Source: Streptomyces sp. NBC_01275 (GTDB taxonomy: Bacteria; Actinomycetota; Actinomycetes; Streptomycetales; Streptomycetaceae). Taken from it: DNA of 64,000 bases. The position numbers and the translations under genes are program-made. The notes under the pieces were generated by a model, which was not told the origin of the DNA, did not search any database, and saw only the letters and a list, made by a program, of their open reading frames with translations. The stretch lies in NCBI RefSeq assembly GCF_026340655.1, contig NZ_JAPEOZ010000001.1, positions 5,580,001 to 5,644,000 on the forward strand, given 5' to 3'. How positions within the stretch are numbered: the stretch's first letter is position 1; each line of letters opens with the position of its first letter. Below, piece by piece: positions 22,748-32,738 of the stretch.

Positions 22748-24520
22748 TCAGAGCTTCTCGGGGGTCCTGATGCCCAGCAGGGCCATGCCCTGGTGAAGGG
22801 TGCGGGCCGTGATGTCGGACAGGAACAGGCGGTTCTCCGCGATGTCCTTCGGCGGCGCCGGCTTGATCACCGGGCACTTGTCGTAGAACGTCGTGAACAG
22901 GGACGCCAGCTGGTAGAGGTACGCCGCCAGCTTGTGCGGGGCGTACTCCGCCGCCGCGTCCGCCACCGTCTCCGCGAAGGAGTCGACGTGCAGGCCCAAC
23001 GCCCGCTCCGCGTCGGCCAGTTCGAGCTCCGGGTGCGCGGACGGGCGTACCTCTCCGGCCTTGCGCAGGATGGACTGGATGCGGGCGTAGGCGTACTGGA
23101 GGTAGACGGACGTGTCGCCGTTGAGGGAGACCATCTGGTCCAGGTCGAACTTGTAGTCCCGGTTCGCCGACGTCGACAGGTCCGCGTACTTCACCGCGCC
23201 GACGCCCACCTGGGCGCCCCGCTCGGCGATCTCCGCCTCCGACAGGTCCTGGGCCTTCTCGCGGACCACGGCCGACGCGCGCTCGACCGCCTCGTCGAGG
23301 AGGTCGACCAGCTTGACCGTCTCGCCCTCACGGGTCTTGAACGGCTTGCCGTCCTTGCCGAGGACCGTGCCGAAGGCGAGCTGGTACGCCGTCACGTCGT
23401 CGCCCAGCCAGCCGGCCCTGCGGGCCGTCTCGAAGACCATCTTGAAGTGCAGGGACTGACGGGCGTCCACGACGTAGACGAGGGTGTTCGCCTTCAGGTT
23501 GAAGACGCGGTCGCGGATCGCGGAGAGGTCCGTCGCCGCGTAGCCGAAGCCGCCGTCGGACTTCTGGACGATCAGCGGGACCGGGTTGCCGTCCGGGCCC
23601 TTGACGTCGTCGAAGAAGACGCAGAGCGCGCCCTCGGAGCGGACCGCGACGCCCGACTCCTCCAGGAGGCGGCAGGTCTCGTGCAGCATGTCGTTGTAGC
23701 CCGACTCGCCGACGATGTCCGGGTCCTGGATCTCCATGTCCAGCTTCTCGAAGACGGAGAAGAAGTAGATCTTCGACTCGTCGACGAACCGCTGCCAGGC
23801 CGCGAGCGTGGGCGGGTCGCCGGCCTGGAGGTCGACCACCCTGCGCCGGGCCCGCGTCTTGAACTCCTCGTCGGAGTCGAAGAGCCTGCGCGCGGACTTG
23901 TAGAGGCGGTCGAGGTTGGACATCGCCTCCTCGCCGGAGACCGCGCCGCCCTCGGCGTCCTTGTGGTCCAGCTCGTGCGGGTGCTCGTCCAGGTACTGGA
24001 TGAGCATGCCGAACTGGGTGCCCCAGTCGCCGATGTGGTGGCGGCGCACGACGCTCTCGCCCGTGAACTCGAGGATCTGGACGACCGCGTCGCCGATCAC
24101 CGCCGAGCGCAGGTGGCCTACGTGCATCTCCTTCGCCACGTTCGGCTGGGCGTAGTCGATGACCGTCGTGCCCGGGTGCTCCGCGAGGGGCACGCCGAGC
24201 CGGTCCGTGTCCGCGTAGCGCGCCGCGAGGTTCTCGGTGATCGCCCTGTCGGTGATCGTCACGTTCAGGAAGCCGGGGCCCGAGACCTCGATCTCCTTGA
24301 TCACGCCACCCGTCACCACGTTCGCCACGACCTGGGTCGCCAGCTCCCGGGGGTTCGCCTTCGCCTTCTTGGCCAGCGCCAGGATGCCGTTGGCCTGGAA
24401 GTCGGCCCGGTCGCTTCGTCGCAGCAGCGGGTCCGCTCCGGCGGCCTCCGGCAGGGTGGCCGAGAGGGCGGACGCGAGGTGCTGCTGGACGGAGTCGCCG
24501 AGAGACGTGACCGAGGCCAT
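22748..24520 (-). CDS. argS: Arginyl-tRNA synthetase
   Basis: A 590-residue class I synthetase that charges tRNA(Arg). The N-terminal Add-1 domain (1-115) precedes [15 protein letters not shown], where HVGH (133-136) is the HIGH signature. [15 protein letters not shown] follows. The KMSKS region is degenerate ([10 protein letters not shown]), as in many ArgRS. The C-terminal DALR anticodon-binding domain includes [17 protein letters not shown] and ends in LGIRTPEKL. The start at ATG 24520 ([13 protein letters not shown]) matches Streptomyces homologues; an upstream start at 24574 would add unconserved residues. Divergent from lysS. Confidence 0.96.
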   Translation of the reverse strand: MASVTSLGDSVQQHLASALSATLPEAAGADPLLRRSDRADFQANGILALAKKAKANPRELATQVVANVVTGGVIKEIEVSGPGFLNVTITDRAITENLAARYADTDRLGVPLAEHPGTTVIDYAQPNVAKEMHVGHLRSAVIGDAVVQILEFTGESVVRRHHIGDWGTQFGMLIQYLDEHPHELDHKDAEGGAVSGEEAMSNLDRLYKSARRLFDSDEEFKTRARRRVVDLQAGDPPTLAAWQRFVDESKIYFFSVFEKLDMEIQDPDIVGESGYNDMLHETCRLLEESGVAVRSEGALCVFFDDVKGPDGNPVPLIVQKSDGGFGYAATDLSAIRDRVFNLKANTLVYVVDARQSLHFKMVFETARRAGWLGDDVTAYQLAFGTVLGKDGKPFKTREGETVKLVDLLDEAVERASAVVREKAQDLSEAEIAERGAQVGVGAVKYADLSTSANRDYKFDLDQMVSLNGDTSVYLQYAYARIQSILRKAGEVRPSAHPELELADAERALGLHVDSFAETVADAAAEYAPHKLAAYLYQLASLFTTFYDKCPVIKPAPPKDIAENRLFLSDITARTLHQGMALLGIRTPEKL

Positions 24521-24663
24521 AGGAGTGGGTGCCGTTCTCCTCGTGGGGATGGATAGACACGGCCAGTATCCCATGGGGGGTAAAGCGGTTTTCCCGGGCG
24601 AGGGAAGGTCTGGGAGTATGGGACCCCGTACAAAGTTCCCAGAACCAAGAGGACGTGCCGATC

Positions 24664-26403
24664 GTGGCTCAGAGCACCGAGACCACCGACTGGGTCTCCC
24701 GTTTCGCGGACGAGGTCATCGAGGAGTCGGAGCGTCGGGCCCCCGGGAAAACCGTCGTCGTCGCGTCCGGTCTCTCCCCCTCCGGCCCCATCCACCTCGG
24801 CAACCTGCGCGAGGTCATGACCCCGCACCTGGTCGCCGACGAGATCCGCCGCCGTGGGCTCCAGGTCCGCCATCTGATCTCCTGGGACGACTACGACCGG
24901 TACCGCAAGGTGCCCGAGGGGATCCCGGGGGTCGACAAGCCGACCTACGAGCAGCACATCGGCAAGCCGCTGACCTCCGTGCCCGCGCCCCCCGGCTCCG
25001 CGTACCCGAACTGGGCCGAGCACTTCAAGGCCGCCATGGTCGAGGCGCTGGCCGAGCTGGGCGTGGAGTTCGACGGGATCAGCCAGACGGCGCAGTACAC
25101 CTCCGGCGTCTACCGCGAGCAGATCCTGCACGCCGTCAGGCACCGCGCCGACATCGACGCGATCCTCGACCAGTACCGCACCAAGAAGGCCCCGCAGGGG
25201 AAGAAGCCGCAGCAGAAGGCGGTCGACGAGGCCGAGCTGGAGGCCGCCGAGGGCTCCGGCGCGGCGAGCGAGGACGACGGCAGCTCCGGCTCCGCCGGGT
25301 ACTTCCCGTACAAGCCGTACTGCGGCAACTGCGAGAAGGACCTGACCACCGTCGTCTCCTACGTCGACGACACCACCGAGCTGTCGTACACCTGCACGGC
25401 CTGTGGCTTCGCCGAGACCGTGCGGCTGAACGAGTTCAACCGCGGCAAGCTGGTCTGGAAGGTCGACTGGCCGATGCGGTGGGCGTACGAGGGCGTCGTC
25501 TTCGAGCCGTCCGGCGTCGACCACTCCTCTCCGGGGTCGTCCTTCCAGGTCGGCGGACAGATCGTCGGGATCTTCGGCGGGAAGCAGCCGATCGGGCCGA
25601 TGTACGCGTTCGTCGGCATCAGCGGCATGGCGAAGATGTCGTCGTCCAAGGGCGGGGTCCCCACCCCATCCGACGCGCTGAAGATCATGGAGCCGCAGCT
25701 CCTGCGCTGGCTCTACGCCCGCCGCCGCCCCAACCAGTCCTTCAAGATCGCCTTCGACCAGGAGATCCAGCGGCTCTACGACGAGTGGGACAAGCTCGAC
25801 GGCAAGGTCGCCGACGGCTCCGCGCTGCCGGCGGACGTCGCCGCCCACGCGCGCGCCGTGGGCACGGCCGCCCGTGAACTGCCCCGCACGCCCCGCCCGC
25901 TGCCCTACCGCACGCTCGCGGCCGCCGCCGACATCACCGCCGGGCACCAGGACCAGGCCCTGCGGATCCTGTCCGAGCTCGACCCGCAGAACCCGCTCGG
26001 CTCGCTGGACGAGGCCCGCCCCCGCTACGACAAGGCCGAGGCCTGGATCAACACCCAGGTCCCCGCCGACCAGCGCACCGTCGTGCGCACCGAGCCCGAC
26101 GCCGAGCTGCTGAAGTCCCTCGACGAGGCCTCCCAGCAGTCCCTGCGGCTGCTGCTCGACGGACTCGCCGACCACTGGTCCCTCGACGGGCTCACCCACC
26201 TGGTCTACGGCGTGCCCAAGGTCCAGGCAGGCTTCCCCGCCGACGCCACGCCCAAGGATCTCCCGCCGGAGATCAAGACCGCCCAGCGGACGTTCTTCGC
26301 ACTGCTCTACCACCTGCTGGTGAGCCGTGACACCGGCCCGCGCCTGCCCACCCTGCTCCTCGCGGTGGGCCAGGAGCGGGTGCGGGCCCTGCTCGGGGAG
26401 TAG
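24664..26403 (+). CDS. lysS: Lysyl-tRNA synthetase, class I (archaeal-type LysRS1)
   Basis: A 579-residue LysRS of the class I type, unrelated to the common bacterial class II enzyme. The HIGH-like motif is GPIHLGN (41-47) and KMSKS is KMSSSKGG (324-331). A zinc-ribbon-like set of cysteines (220, 223, 244, 247) interrupts the Rossmann fold. An acidic, Lys/Gln-rich linker at 175-210 is an actinobacterial-looking addition. The C-terminal helical bundle binds the anticodon. The GTG at 24664 has GAGGACG about 10 nt upstream. It is divergent from argS across 143 bp. Streptomyces often carry a class II LysRS as well, but none is in this window. Confidence 0.94.
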   Translation: MAQSTETTDWVSRFADEVIEESERRAPGKTVVVASGLSPSGPIHLGNLREVMTPHLVADEIRRRGLQVRHLISWDDYDRYRKVPEGIPGVDKPTYEQHIGKPLTSVPAPPGSAYPNWAEHFKAAMVEALAELGVEFDGISQTAQYTSGVYREQILHAVRHRADIDAILDQYRTKKAPQGKKPQQKAVDEAELEAAEGSGAASEDDGSSGSAGYFPYKPYCGNCEKDLTTVVSYVDDTTELSYTCTACGFAETVRLNEFNRGKLVWKVDWPMRWAYEGVVFEPSGVDHSSPGSSFQVGGQIVGIFGGKQPIGPMYAFVGISGMAKMSSSKGGVPTPSDALKIMEPQLLRWLYARRRPNQSFKIAFDQEIQRLYDEWDKLDGKVADGSALPADVAAHARAVGTAARELPRTPRPLPYRTLAAAADITAGHQDQALRILSELDPQNPLGSLDEARPRYDKAEAWINTQVPADQRTVVRTEPDAELLKSLDEASQQSLRLLLDGLADHWSLDGLTHLVYGVPKVQAGFPADATPKDLPPEIKTAQRTFFALLYHLLVSRDTGPRLPTLLLAVGQERVRALLGE

Positions 26404-26413
26404 ACCGCACTTC

Positions 26414-26463
26414 TACGACGGAGGGGGCGTCCGGTGTCAGCACCGGGCGCCCCCTCCGTCGTA
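26414..26463. terminator. Bidirectional hairpin between lysS and the DUF2637 gene
   Basis: A 16-bp outer stem (TACGACGGAGGGGGCG with its complement) encloses an inner 6-bp stem, CCGGTG/CACCGG, with a TCAG loop. It lies between two convergent genes. Confidence 0.85.
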
Positions 26464-26487
26464 CGCCTGCCGTCCTACGCCTGCGCG

Positions 26488-27834
26488 TCAGGCGATGTGG
26501 TCCTCCTCCAGTTCCGCCGCGTGGCGGTTCTGGAAGCGCATGACCATGCGCTTGGCCTCGGAGTCCGGGATGGGGGTGCCGTAGGTCGCCTCCACGTCGT
26601 AGCTGAACTGGCTCGGCGTCGGGTAGCCGCTGCCGCTCATCGACGACTGCTTGAAGATCTGGTAGTACGACTCCTCGTCGGGCTCGGCGATCGGCGTGCC
26701 GCCGCCCTCGCCCAGCTCACGGCTGCGGCCCGGACCCACCGGGATGGGGAAGGAACCGGTCTCCTCCGGAGAGGGCTCCTGGGCCGGGGGCTCCTCCTGG
26801 TACTGGTCCTGGTACTGCTCGGCGTGCTGCTGCTGCTCGTACCACTCGGCGTACTGCTCCGACGGGTCGTACGTCGGGTCGTAGCCGCCCTGGTAGGCGA
26901 CCTCGTGCGGCGACTGGAACTGGAACCAGGGGTTGTTCTGGTCGTCCACGGGCGGCGCGGGCTGCTGCTGAGGCTGCGATTGAGGCTGTTGCTGCTGGGG
27001 TTGTTGCTGGGCCTGCTGTTGCTGTGCGGGGGCCGCTGTCAGCTCCTGCAGCTCCTGCTGGGGCGCCAGGGCCGTCTGGGGCTGGGCCTGCTGTACCTGC
27101 TGCGGCTGGGGCTGCTGTGCCTGGATCGGGGGCAGCAGGGCCGGTTCTATGCCCGCCGCCGCCAGGCCCGCCGGGGCCGTCTCCGTCAGCGGCACGCCGT
27201 AACGCGCCAGACGCAGCGGCATCAGGGACTCCACCGGGGCCTTGCGCCGCCAGGACCGGCCGAAGCGGGAGTGGAGCCTCGCCTGGTAGACGAGACGTTC
27301 CTGCTCCAGCTTGATCACCTGGTCGTAGGAGCGCAGCTCCCACAGCTTCATCCGGCGCCAGAGCAGGAACGTGGGCACCGGGGAGAGCAGCCAGCGGGTG
27401 AGGCGGACGCCCTCCATGTGCTTGTCGGCCGTGATGTCCGCGATCCGGCCGATCGCGTGCCGGGCCGCCTCGACGGCGACCACGAACAGGACCGGGATCA
27501 CCGCGTGCATGCCCGTGCCCAGCGGGTCCGGCCAGGCCGCCGCGCCGTTGAAGGCGATCGTCGCCGCCGTCAGCAGCCAGGCCGTCTGCCGCAGCAGCGG
27601 GAAGGGGATGCGGATCCAGGTCAGGAGCAGATCCAGGGCCAGCAGGACGCAGATGCCCGCGTCGATGCCGATCGGGAACACGTAGGCGAAGTTCCCGAAA
27701 CCCTTCTCGATGGCCAGCTCGCGGACGGCGGCGTACGAACCTGCGAAGCCGATACCGGCGATGATCACGGCGCCGGTCACGACCACGCCGATGAGAACGC
27801 GGTGCGTCCGGGTCAGCTCTATTCGCTCGGACAC
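26488..27834 (-). CDS. DUF2637 membrane protein with Gln-rich cytoplasmic tail
   Basis: A 448-residue protein. Four transmembrane segments fall in the first 135 residues (LIGVVVTGAVIIAGIGFAGS; FPIGIDAGICVLLALDLLL; WLLTAATIAFNGAAAW; VIPVLFVVAVEAARHA), the DUF2637 layout also seen in plasmid Spd proteins. A basic helical region (about 160-240) follows, then a low-complexity tail of Gln/Pro repeats (about 255-330) and an acidic C-terminus. I chose the GTG at 27834, preceded at 5 nt by GGGAGGGGAG. Function unknown. A second DUF2637 protein occurs in the mobile region at 62505. Confidence 0.85.
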   Translation of the reverse strand: MSERIELTRTHRVLIGVVVTGAVIIAGIGFAGSYAAVRELAIEKGFGNFAYVFPIGIDAGICVLLALDLLLTWIRIPFPLLRQTAWLLTAATIAFNGAAAWPDPLGTGMHAVIPVLFVVAVEAARHAIGRIADITADKHMEGVRLTRWLLSPVPTFLLWRRMKLWELRSYDQVIKLEQERLVYQARLHSRFGRSWRRKAPVESLMPLRLARYGVPLTETAPAGLAAAGIEPALLPPIQAQQPQPQQVQQAQPQTALAPQQELQELTAAPAQQQQAQQQPQQQQPQSQPQQQPAPPVDDQNNPWFQFQSPHEVAYQGGYDPTYDPSEQYAEWYEQQQHAEQYQDQYQEEPPAQEPSPEETGSFPIPVGPGRSRELGEGGGTPIAEPDEESYYQIFKQSSMSGSGYPTPSQFSYDVEATYGTPIPDSEAKRMVMRFQNRHAAELEEDHIA

Positions 27835-27910
27835 CCGTACTCCCCTCCCCTTGCGTGTTGTTGCGCGCAACAGGGTGGCACATGTGTGCGGCGAACGTGT
27901 GCCCGGTCCG

Positions 27911-28885
27911 TTAGCTCTTCTTGGCGGCGGACGCGGAGGCCGACGTGGACGCGGTCGCCTTCGGGGTCGCCTTCGAGGTGGACTCCGGGGTCGCCGACGC
28001 CGACTTCGAGGCCGACCCGGAGGGGGTCGGGTTCTTCGTGCCCGTGTCCGAACTGCCGCTGCCGCCCTGGCCGTTGGCCGACTGCACGGAGGCCACCGCC
28101 TCCTTCGCCGCCTTCTTCGCCGCCGTCGCCAGAGAGTCCGCGCCGGGCGTCTTGTCGCCCGCCAGACCGGCGCCGTTGTAGTCCAGGGTGACGACGACGT
28201 TCTCGACGCGCACCACGACCGTCTGCTGCTTGAAAGCGCCTTCCTTCTTCTTCAGGTCGTACCGCACCGCCGTCGCCTCGTCGCCCGTCCCCGTGACCGG
28301 CTCCGACTTCGCGTTCTTGGCGCCCGACACCGCCTGGGCGGCCTTGACCTGCTTCGTGTAGTACGTCTGCGCCTGCGCCTCGCCGCTGCCGGTCGTCGCA
28401 TCCGACTCGAACCGCAGCAGGGACACGTTCAGCCAGCGGAACTGCGAGCCCTTCACACCGTTGTTGGCCAGGCTGGACCAGGAGCAGCTGGCGCGCGCCT
28501 CGGTGTCGCTGGACGTGCCCTCCTTGCCGGAGGTCGCCCCCTTCGGCACCAGATCCGTCAGCGTCTTCTTCGACAGCACCTTGCACGCCTCGGGCAGCGC
28601 CTGGTAGACGGCCGCCTGAACCTCCGGCGCGGTGCTCGCCGAGGCCCCGGCGGAGGAGCCGGCGCCCTGCGCCGCGTCGGCCGAGCCCGAACTCGAGTCG
28701 GAGCCGGAGTCCGAGGAGCAACCCGCGGCGATCAGCATCACGGGGACGGCGACCGCGGCGGCGAGAACGCGGTTCAGGCCTCCGGCACGGCTCGTTCGCC
28801 GCTCGCCTCCCTGCTCACTTCCCTGCTCGCACTGCTCACGCCGGTCGTCTCGCTGGGCTCGTCGCTGCATGGTTCCTTCACTCAT
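27911..28885 (-). CDS. DUF3558 lipoprotein 1
   Basis: A 324-residue surface lipoprotein. A charged N-terminus precedes signal hydrophobic core VLAAAVAVPVMLIAAGC, whose last residues form the lipobox. A Ser/Gly/Ala linker leads into a DUF3558 domain (LPEACKVLSKKTLTDLVP, ARASCSWSS with the paired cysteines, LNVSLLRFES, VVVRVENVVVTLDYNG). The tail is Ser/Ala/Thr-Lys rich. Function unknown. Start uncertain: ATG 28885 or 28870. It is a paralogue of the next gene upstream, transcribed in the same direction, with a 185-bp gap containing imperfect TTTCTGCGGGG repeats. Confidence 0.85.
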   Translation of the reverse strand: MSEGTMQRRAQRDDRREQCEQGSEQGGERRTSRAGGLNRVLAAAVAVPVMLIAAGCSSDSGSDSSSGSADAAQGAGSSAGASASTAPEVQAAVYQALPEACKVLSKKTLTDLVPKGATSGKEGTSSDTEARASCSWSSLANNGVKGSQFRWLNVSLLRFESDATTGSGEAQAQTYYTKQVKAAQAVSGAKNAKSEPVTGTGDEATAVRYDLKKKEGAFKQQTVVVRVENVVVTLDYNGAGLAGDKTPGADSLATAAKKAAKEAVASVQSANGQGGSGSSDTGTKNPTPSGSASKSASATPESTSKATPKATASTSASASAAKKS

Positions 28886-29070
28886 GACGCTCGTGGTCCT
28901 TGCGGTGTTCCTGCGGATTCCCTGCGGGGTTTCTGCGGGGTCTCTGCGGGTTTTCCGCGAGTTTCTGTGCGGTCGGATCGGGTCCGAGGGGCCACGGTAC
29001 GCGGTGAGGAAGCTGTGCGGTTCTGGTTCGCGGGCTTTGCGGGCGGCGGGCCGCCGCGGCCGAACGGGCC

Positions 29071-29904
29071 TCAACCGGCCAGGGAGTCGGCGAGCTGAGA
29101 GGCCAGTTTCCGGGCCTTGTCCTGCATTTCCTTGCTGTCGGGGACCGTGCCGACGGTCGCCGCCTGCTCCTCGTACTGGATGGTCACGATGACGTTCGAC
29201 GTGCGGAACGCCACAGTCACCGTGCGCTGTTTCGCCGTCGAACCGGAGCTGCTGAGCGCGTCGTCGACGAACGCCTCGTCGCCGAGGTCGTCCAGCAGCC
29301 GGGGCTGGAGGTCGGCGTCGGCGGTGGAGGAGGCCGAGGCCGATGCGGAAGCCGATGCGGAGGCGGAGGCGGAGGCGGAGGGGCTCGCGCTGGACGAGGC
29401 GGACTCGGACGAAGGGGACCCGGTCGCCTCCTCGGTCGTCGTGTCGGCGGCGGGCTCCGGGAGGTCGGCCGCGGTGACCTTCTTGGCGAAGAGGCCCTCG
29501 GCCTCGGAGTCGTCGCTGACGGCGTTGTCGTAGGAGACGACGCGCTCGAAGTCGACGAGGAGATGGTCGGTGGCGTCCGTCGAGTCCACCTTCCAGCGGC
29601 AGCCGACCTTGCGGTCCGTGTCGAACGTCAGGGTCGCCTCGCCCGCGTAGGCGGTCTCCCGCTGTTCCTCGTCGGCGAGTTGGGCGATGCCGGGCAGCAG
29701 GGAGTCGAGAGTGGAGCGGCTCACGACGCCACAGGCCTCGGGGAGGGTGGCGTACTTGCCGGGCTGGGCGGCGGCCGACGCCGTGCCGGCCTCGCCCGGG
29801 TTGGAGTCGTCCGTCGAACTGCCGTCGTCCGAGGATCCTGTGCAGCCGGCCAGCAGCGCCGCGAGCAGGGCGACGACGCCGGGTACGTAGGCCTTCCGCT
29901 GCAC
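29071..29904 (-). CDS. DUF3558 lipoprotein 2
   Basis: A 277-residue lipoprotein with signal peptide and lipobox LLAGC (Cys21). The domain starts LPEACGVVSRSTLDSLLPG, with a second conserved Cys in VGCRWKV, and ends with TVAFRTSNVIVTIQYEEQA. A pure Ser-Ala dipeptide repeat of about nine units sits mid-protein (about residues 165-190), splitting the domain. AGAGGAG lies 6 nt before the GTG at 29904. The pair with lipoprotein 1 looks like an old tandem duplication. Confidence 0.86.
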   Translation of the reverse strand: MQRKAYVPGVVALLAALLAGCTGSSDDGSSTDDSNPGEAGTASAAAQPGKYATLPEACGVVSRSTLDSLLPGIAQLADEEQRETAYAGEATLTFDTDRKVGCRWKVDSTDATDHLLVDFERVVSYDNAVSDDSEAEGLFAKKVTAADLPEPAADTTTEEATGSPSSESASSSASPSASASASASASASASASSTADADLQPRLLDDLGDEAFVDDALSSSGSTAKQRTVTVAFRTSNVIVTIQYEEQAATVGTVPDSKEMQDKARKLASQLADSLAG

Positions 29905-30149
29905 GGTCGGCTCCTCTCGACGGTGATCTCGGGTGATCTCTACGGTGACTTCAGGGATGACGATGACTTCGAGGCTTCGCTCGTCCAGTGTCCCCGCTGG
30001 TTAATCGCTTGCCGGACGGGGGCGGCCCCTGCAGACAATGTGTATCGCACGCAACACCGTGGATGCCGGTCCGCCGTCCTTTTCGTCGACCTTGGCACCG
30101 GTTTTGCGACTGGTGACTTCTGTAGTGATTTCGGGGGAATGAGGACGAT

Positions 30150-31343
30150 ATGTCGTACGTGGAAATGCCGGGCGCGAAGGTGCCCATCCGTATGTGGGCC
30201 GACCCGGCGACGGTCGAGGACGGAGCGCTCCAGCAGCTGCGCAACGTCGCGACCCTGCCGTGGATCAAGGGCCTCGCCGTGATGCCGGACGTGCACTACG
30301 GGAAGGGCGCGACCGTCGGGTCGGTCATCGCCATGCAGGGGGCTGTCTGCCCTGCGGCGGTGGGCGTGGACATCGGGTGCGGGATGTCGGCGGTGAAGAC
30401 CTCGCTGACGGCGAACGACCTGCCCGGGGATCTGTCCCGGCTGCGCTCGAAGATCGAGGAGGCCATTCCGGTGGGGCGGGGGATGCATGACAGCCCCGTC
30501 GATCCGGGGCGGATGCACGGGTTCGCCACGGCGGGGTGGGACGACTTCTGGGGGCGGTTCGACGGAATCGCCGATGCGGTGAAGTTCCGTCAGGAACGTG
30601 CAACCAAGCAGATGGGAACGCTTGGAAGTGGCAACCACTTCACAGAAGTGTGCATTGGTGATGACGGAGCGATCTGGCTCATGCTCCACTCCGGTTCCCG
30701 CAACATCGGCAAGGAACTGGCCGAGTTCCACATCGGCGTGGCCCAGAAGCTCCCGCACAACCAGGGTCTGATCGACCGTGACCTCGCCGTCTTCGTCGCG
30801 GACACCCCGCAGATGGCGGCCTACCGCAACGACCTGTTCTGGGCGCAGGAGTACGCCAAGTACAACCGCACGATCATGATGGCGCTCCTGAAGGACGTGA
30901 TCCGCAAGGAGTTCAAGAAGGCGAAGCCGACCTTCGAGCCGGAGATCAGCGCGCACCACAACTACGTGGCCGAGGAGCGCTACGACGGGATGGACCTGCT
31001 CGTGACCCGCAAGGGCGCGATCCGGGCAGGCTCCGGCGAGTACGGGATCATCCCGGGCTCCATGGGCACGGGTTCGTACATCGTGAAGGGCCTCGGGAAC
31101 GCCAAGGCGTTCAACTCGGCCTCGCACGGCGCGGGTCGGCGGATGAGCCGCAACGCGGCGAAGCGTCGCTTCACGACGAAGGACCTGGAGGAGCAGACGC
31201 GGGGCGTGGAGTGCCGTAAGGACTCCGGCGTCGTGGACGAGATCCCGGCCGCGTACAAGCCGATCGAGCAGGTCATCGATCAGCAGCGGGACCTGGTGGA
31301 GGTCGTGGCGAAGCTGAAGCAGGTCGTCTGCGTGAAGGGCTGA
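30150..31343 (+). CDS. rtcB: RtcB-family RNA ligase
   Basis: A 397-residue GTP- and Mn-dependent ligase that joins RNA 2',3'-cyclic phosphate or 3'-phosphate ends to 5'-OH ends. Family motifs are MPDVHYGKGATVGSVIA, the metal ligands in VGVDIGCGMS (Asp74, Cys77), GSGNHFTEV (His163), LHSGSRNIG (His180) and SAHHNY (His269/270), and the guanylylated His326 in NSASHGAGRRMSR. No archease or RtcA is adjacent. GAGGA is 5 nt before the ATG. In bacteria RtcB is tied to RNA damage repair; regulation is not visible here. Confidence 0.95.
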   Translation: MSYVEMPGAKVPIRMWADPATVEDGALQQLRNVATLPWIKGLAVMPDVHYGKGATVGSVIAMQGAVCPAAVGVDIGCGMSAVKTSLTANDLPGDLSRLRSKIEEAIPVGRGMHDSPVDPGRMHGFATAGWDDFWGRFDGIADAVKFRQERATKQMGTLGSGNHFTEVCIGDDGAIWLMLHSGSRNIGKELAEFHIGVAQKLPHNQGLIDRDLAVFVADTPQMAAYRNDLFWAQEYAKYNRTIMMALLKDVIRKEFKKAKPTFEPEISAHHNYVAEERYDGMDLLVTRKGAIRAGSGEYGIIPGSMGTGSYIVKGLGNAKAFNSASHGAGRRMSRNAAKRRFTTKDLEEQTRGVECRKDSGVVDEIPAAYKPIEQVIDQQRDLVEVVAKLKQVVCVKG

Positions 31344-31474
31344 CGCGAGCCTGGATCTCCCGTAGACGCATTGCCGAACGAGCTGTGGAGGCTGTGCTAG
31401 AGCCTTGTCGGTGCTTGCCGGGGAGTCTGGGGGCCTGGCCGCTCAGTGGCGGTCGTTCACACACGGGGAGTGAC

Positions 31475-31669
31475 ATGCGACGTCTCACCAGGCTTGCGGC
31501 CGTTGCCCTCAGCGCTGCCTTCGCGCTCGGGCCGCTGATGGCGGCCCCCGCGTCGGCGGCCCCCGACGCGGCGTCCTCCTGCCCCGCCAACCGCTTCTGC
31601 ATGTACTACAACAGCGACTTCTCCGGGTCGCACAACGAGATGACGTCGAAAGTGACGCCTCGGCCCTGA
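31475..31669 (+). pseudogene. Truncated peptidase inhibitor family I36 protein
   Basis: A 64-residue frame from ATG 31475 (GGGGAG 4 nt upstream). The signal peptide ends in APASAAP, and CPANRFCMYYNSDFSGSHNE is the start of the I36 (SMPI-like, beta-gamma-crystallin fold) inhibitor domain. Normal family members are about twice as long. Here the domain breaks off after roughly 30 residues and ends in KVTPRP, probably through a deletion that moved it up against the next gene. Most likely non-functional, though a secreted short peptide could still be made. Confidence 0.7.
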
Positions 31670-31684
31670 CCCGCCGCCCCGGCC

Positions 31685-31882
31685 CTACCTGTTCGCGTGC
31701 CGCACCGCGTAGATCATCACGAACGCGATGACGTGGATGCCGAAGAGGAAGTAGGCCAGGAAGACCCACATGTGGCGTTCGTTCTTGGTCTCCTGGATCA
31801 GGCGGCGTTGTTCGAGGGACTTCGCCGCCTCGTCCGCCTCGTCCGCCCCGTCCGCCTCGGTCTCCTCGTCCCGGTCGGTCAT
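31685..31882 (-). CDS. DUF6126-type small membrane protein
   Basis: A 65-residue protein: acidic N-terminus (Asp/Glu/Ala-rich), a basic helix with EQRRLIQETKNERHMW, then one transmembrane segment (VFLAYFLFGIHVIAFVMIYAV) and a short tail. The pattern matches small actinobacterial proteins I recall as DUF6126. I chose the ATG at 31882 because GGGAG lies 5 nt upstream. It shares one base with the stop of the upstream dehydrogenase (TGATG), so it is translated from the same message. Function unknown. Confidence 0.8.
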   Translation of the reverse strand: MTDRDEETEADGADEADEAAKSLEQRRLIQETKNERHMWVFLAYFLFGIHVIAFVMIYAVRHANR

Positions 31883-32658
31883 CACAGCTCCCGGTGGACC
31901 TTCGTGTTCGACGCCTGGGCGCGGGGGCGCAGGACGAGGAGGTCTACGTTGACGTGGCTGGGGCGGGTCACGGCCCAGGTGATCGTCTCCGCCACGTCGG
32001 AGGCGGTGAGGGGCTCGGCCACGCCCTCGTAGACCTTCGCGGCCTTGTCCTCGTCGCCGGCGAAGCGGGTCAGGGCGAACTCGTCGGTCCTGACCATGCC
32101 GGGCGCGATCTCGATGACGCGGACCGGCTGGCCGACGATCTCCAGGCGCAGCGTCTCGGCGAGGACGTGGGCGCCGTGCTTGGCGGCGACATAGCCCGCG
32201 CCGCCCTCGTACGTGCCGTGTCCGGCCGTGGAGGAGACTACGACGACCGTGCCGTCGCCGCTCGCGATCAGCCTGGGGAGCAGGGCCTGGGTGACGTTGA
32301 GGGTGCCGAGGACGTTCGTCTCGTACATCGTGCGCCAGTCGGCCGGGTCGCCGGTGGCGACCGGGTCCGCGCCGAGCGCGCCGCCTGCGTTGTTCACCAG
32401 CACGCCGATCGTCTTGAAGGCGGTGGCGAACTCGTCGACCGCCGCGCGGTCCGTCACGTCCAGCTGGTACGCCGTCGCCGAGCCGCCGGTCTGCGCGATC
32501 TCCTCGGCCAGCGCCTCGATGCGGTCCTTGCGGCGGGCGGTCAGGACCACCCGGTAGCCGGCCGCGGCGAGCTGCCGGGCGGTGGCGGCGCCGATTCCGC
32601 TGCTCGCACCGGTGACGACGGCGATGCGGGAGGCGGTGGACGGTGCGGCGGTGGCCAT
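31882..32658 (-). CDS. SDR-family NADP-dependent oxidoreductase (YdfG-like)
   Basis: A 258-residue classical short-chain dehydrogenase. Visible are the cofactor motif TGASSGIGAA (16-25), an ARRKDR segment after the second strand that favours NADP, NNAGG, and the catalytic Ser...Tyr...Lys in VVVSSTAGHG and GYVAAKHG. The substrate is probably a hydroxy acid or small alcohol, as in YdfG relatives. GAGGAG precedes the ATG at 32658. It is coupled to the downstream small membrane protein. Confidence 0.92.
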   Translation of the reverse strand: MATAAPSTASRIAVVTGASSGIGAATARQLAAAGYRVVLTARRKDRIEALAEEIAQTGGSATAYQLDVTDRAAVDEFATAFKTIGVLVNNAGGALGADPVATGDPADWRTMYETNVLGTLNVTQALLPRLIASGDGTVVVVSSTAGHGTYEGGAGYVAAKHGAHVLAETLRLEIVGQPVRVIEIAPGMVRTDEFALTRFAGDEDKAAKVYEGVAEPLTASDVAETITWAVTRPSHVNVDLLVLRPRAQASNTKVHREL

Positions 32659-32738
32659 GGCGTGCTCCTCAGGAGTCCGTACGCGGTTCATGCGATGCGG
32701 AAGTTCATACGATCGGCTGCTGCCCAGGGTAGGTGACG

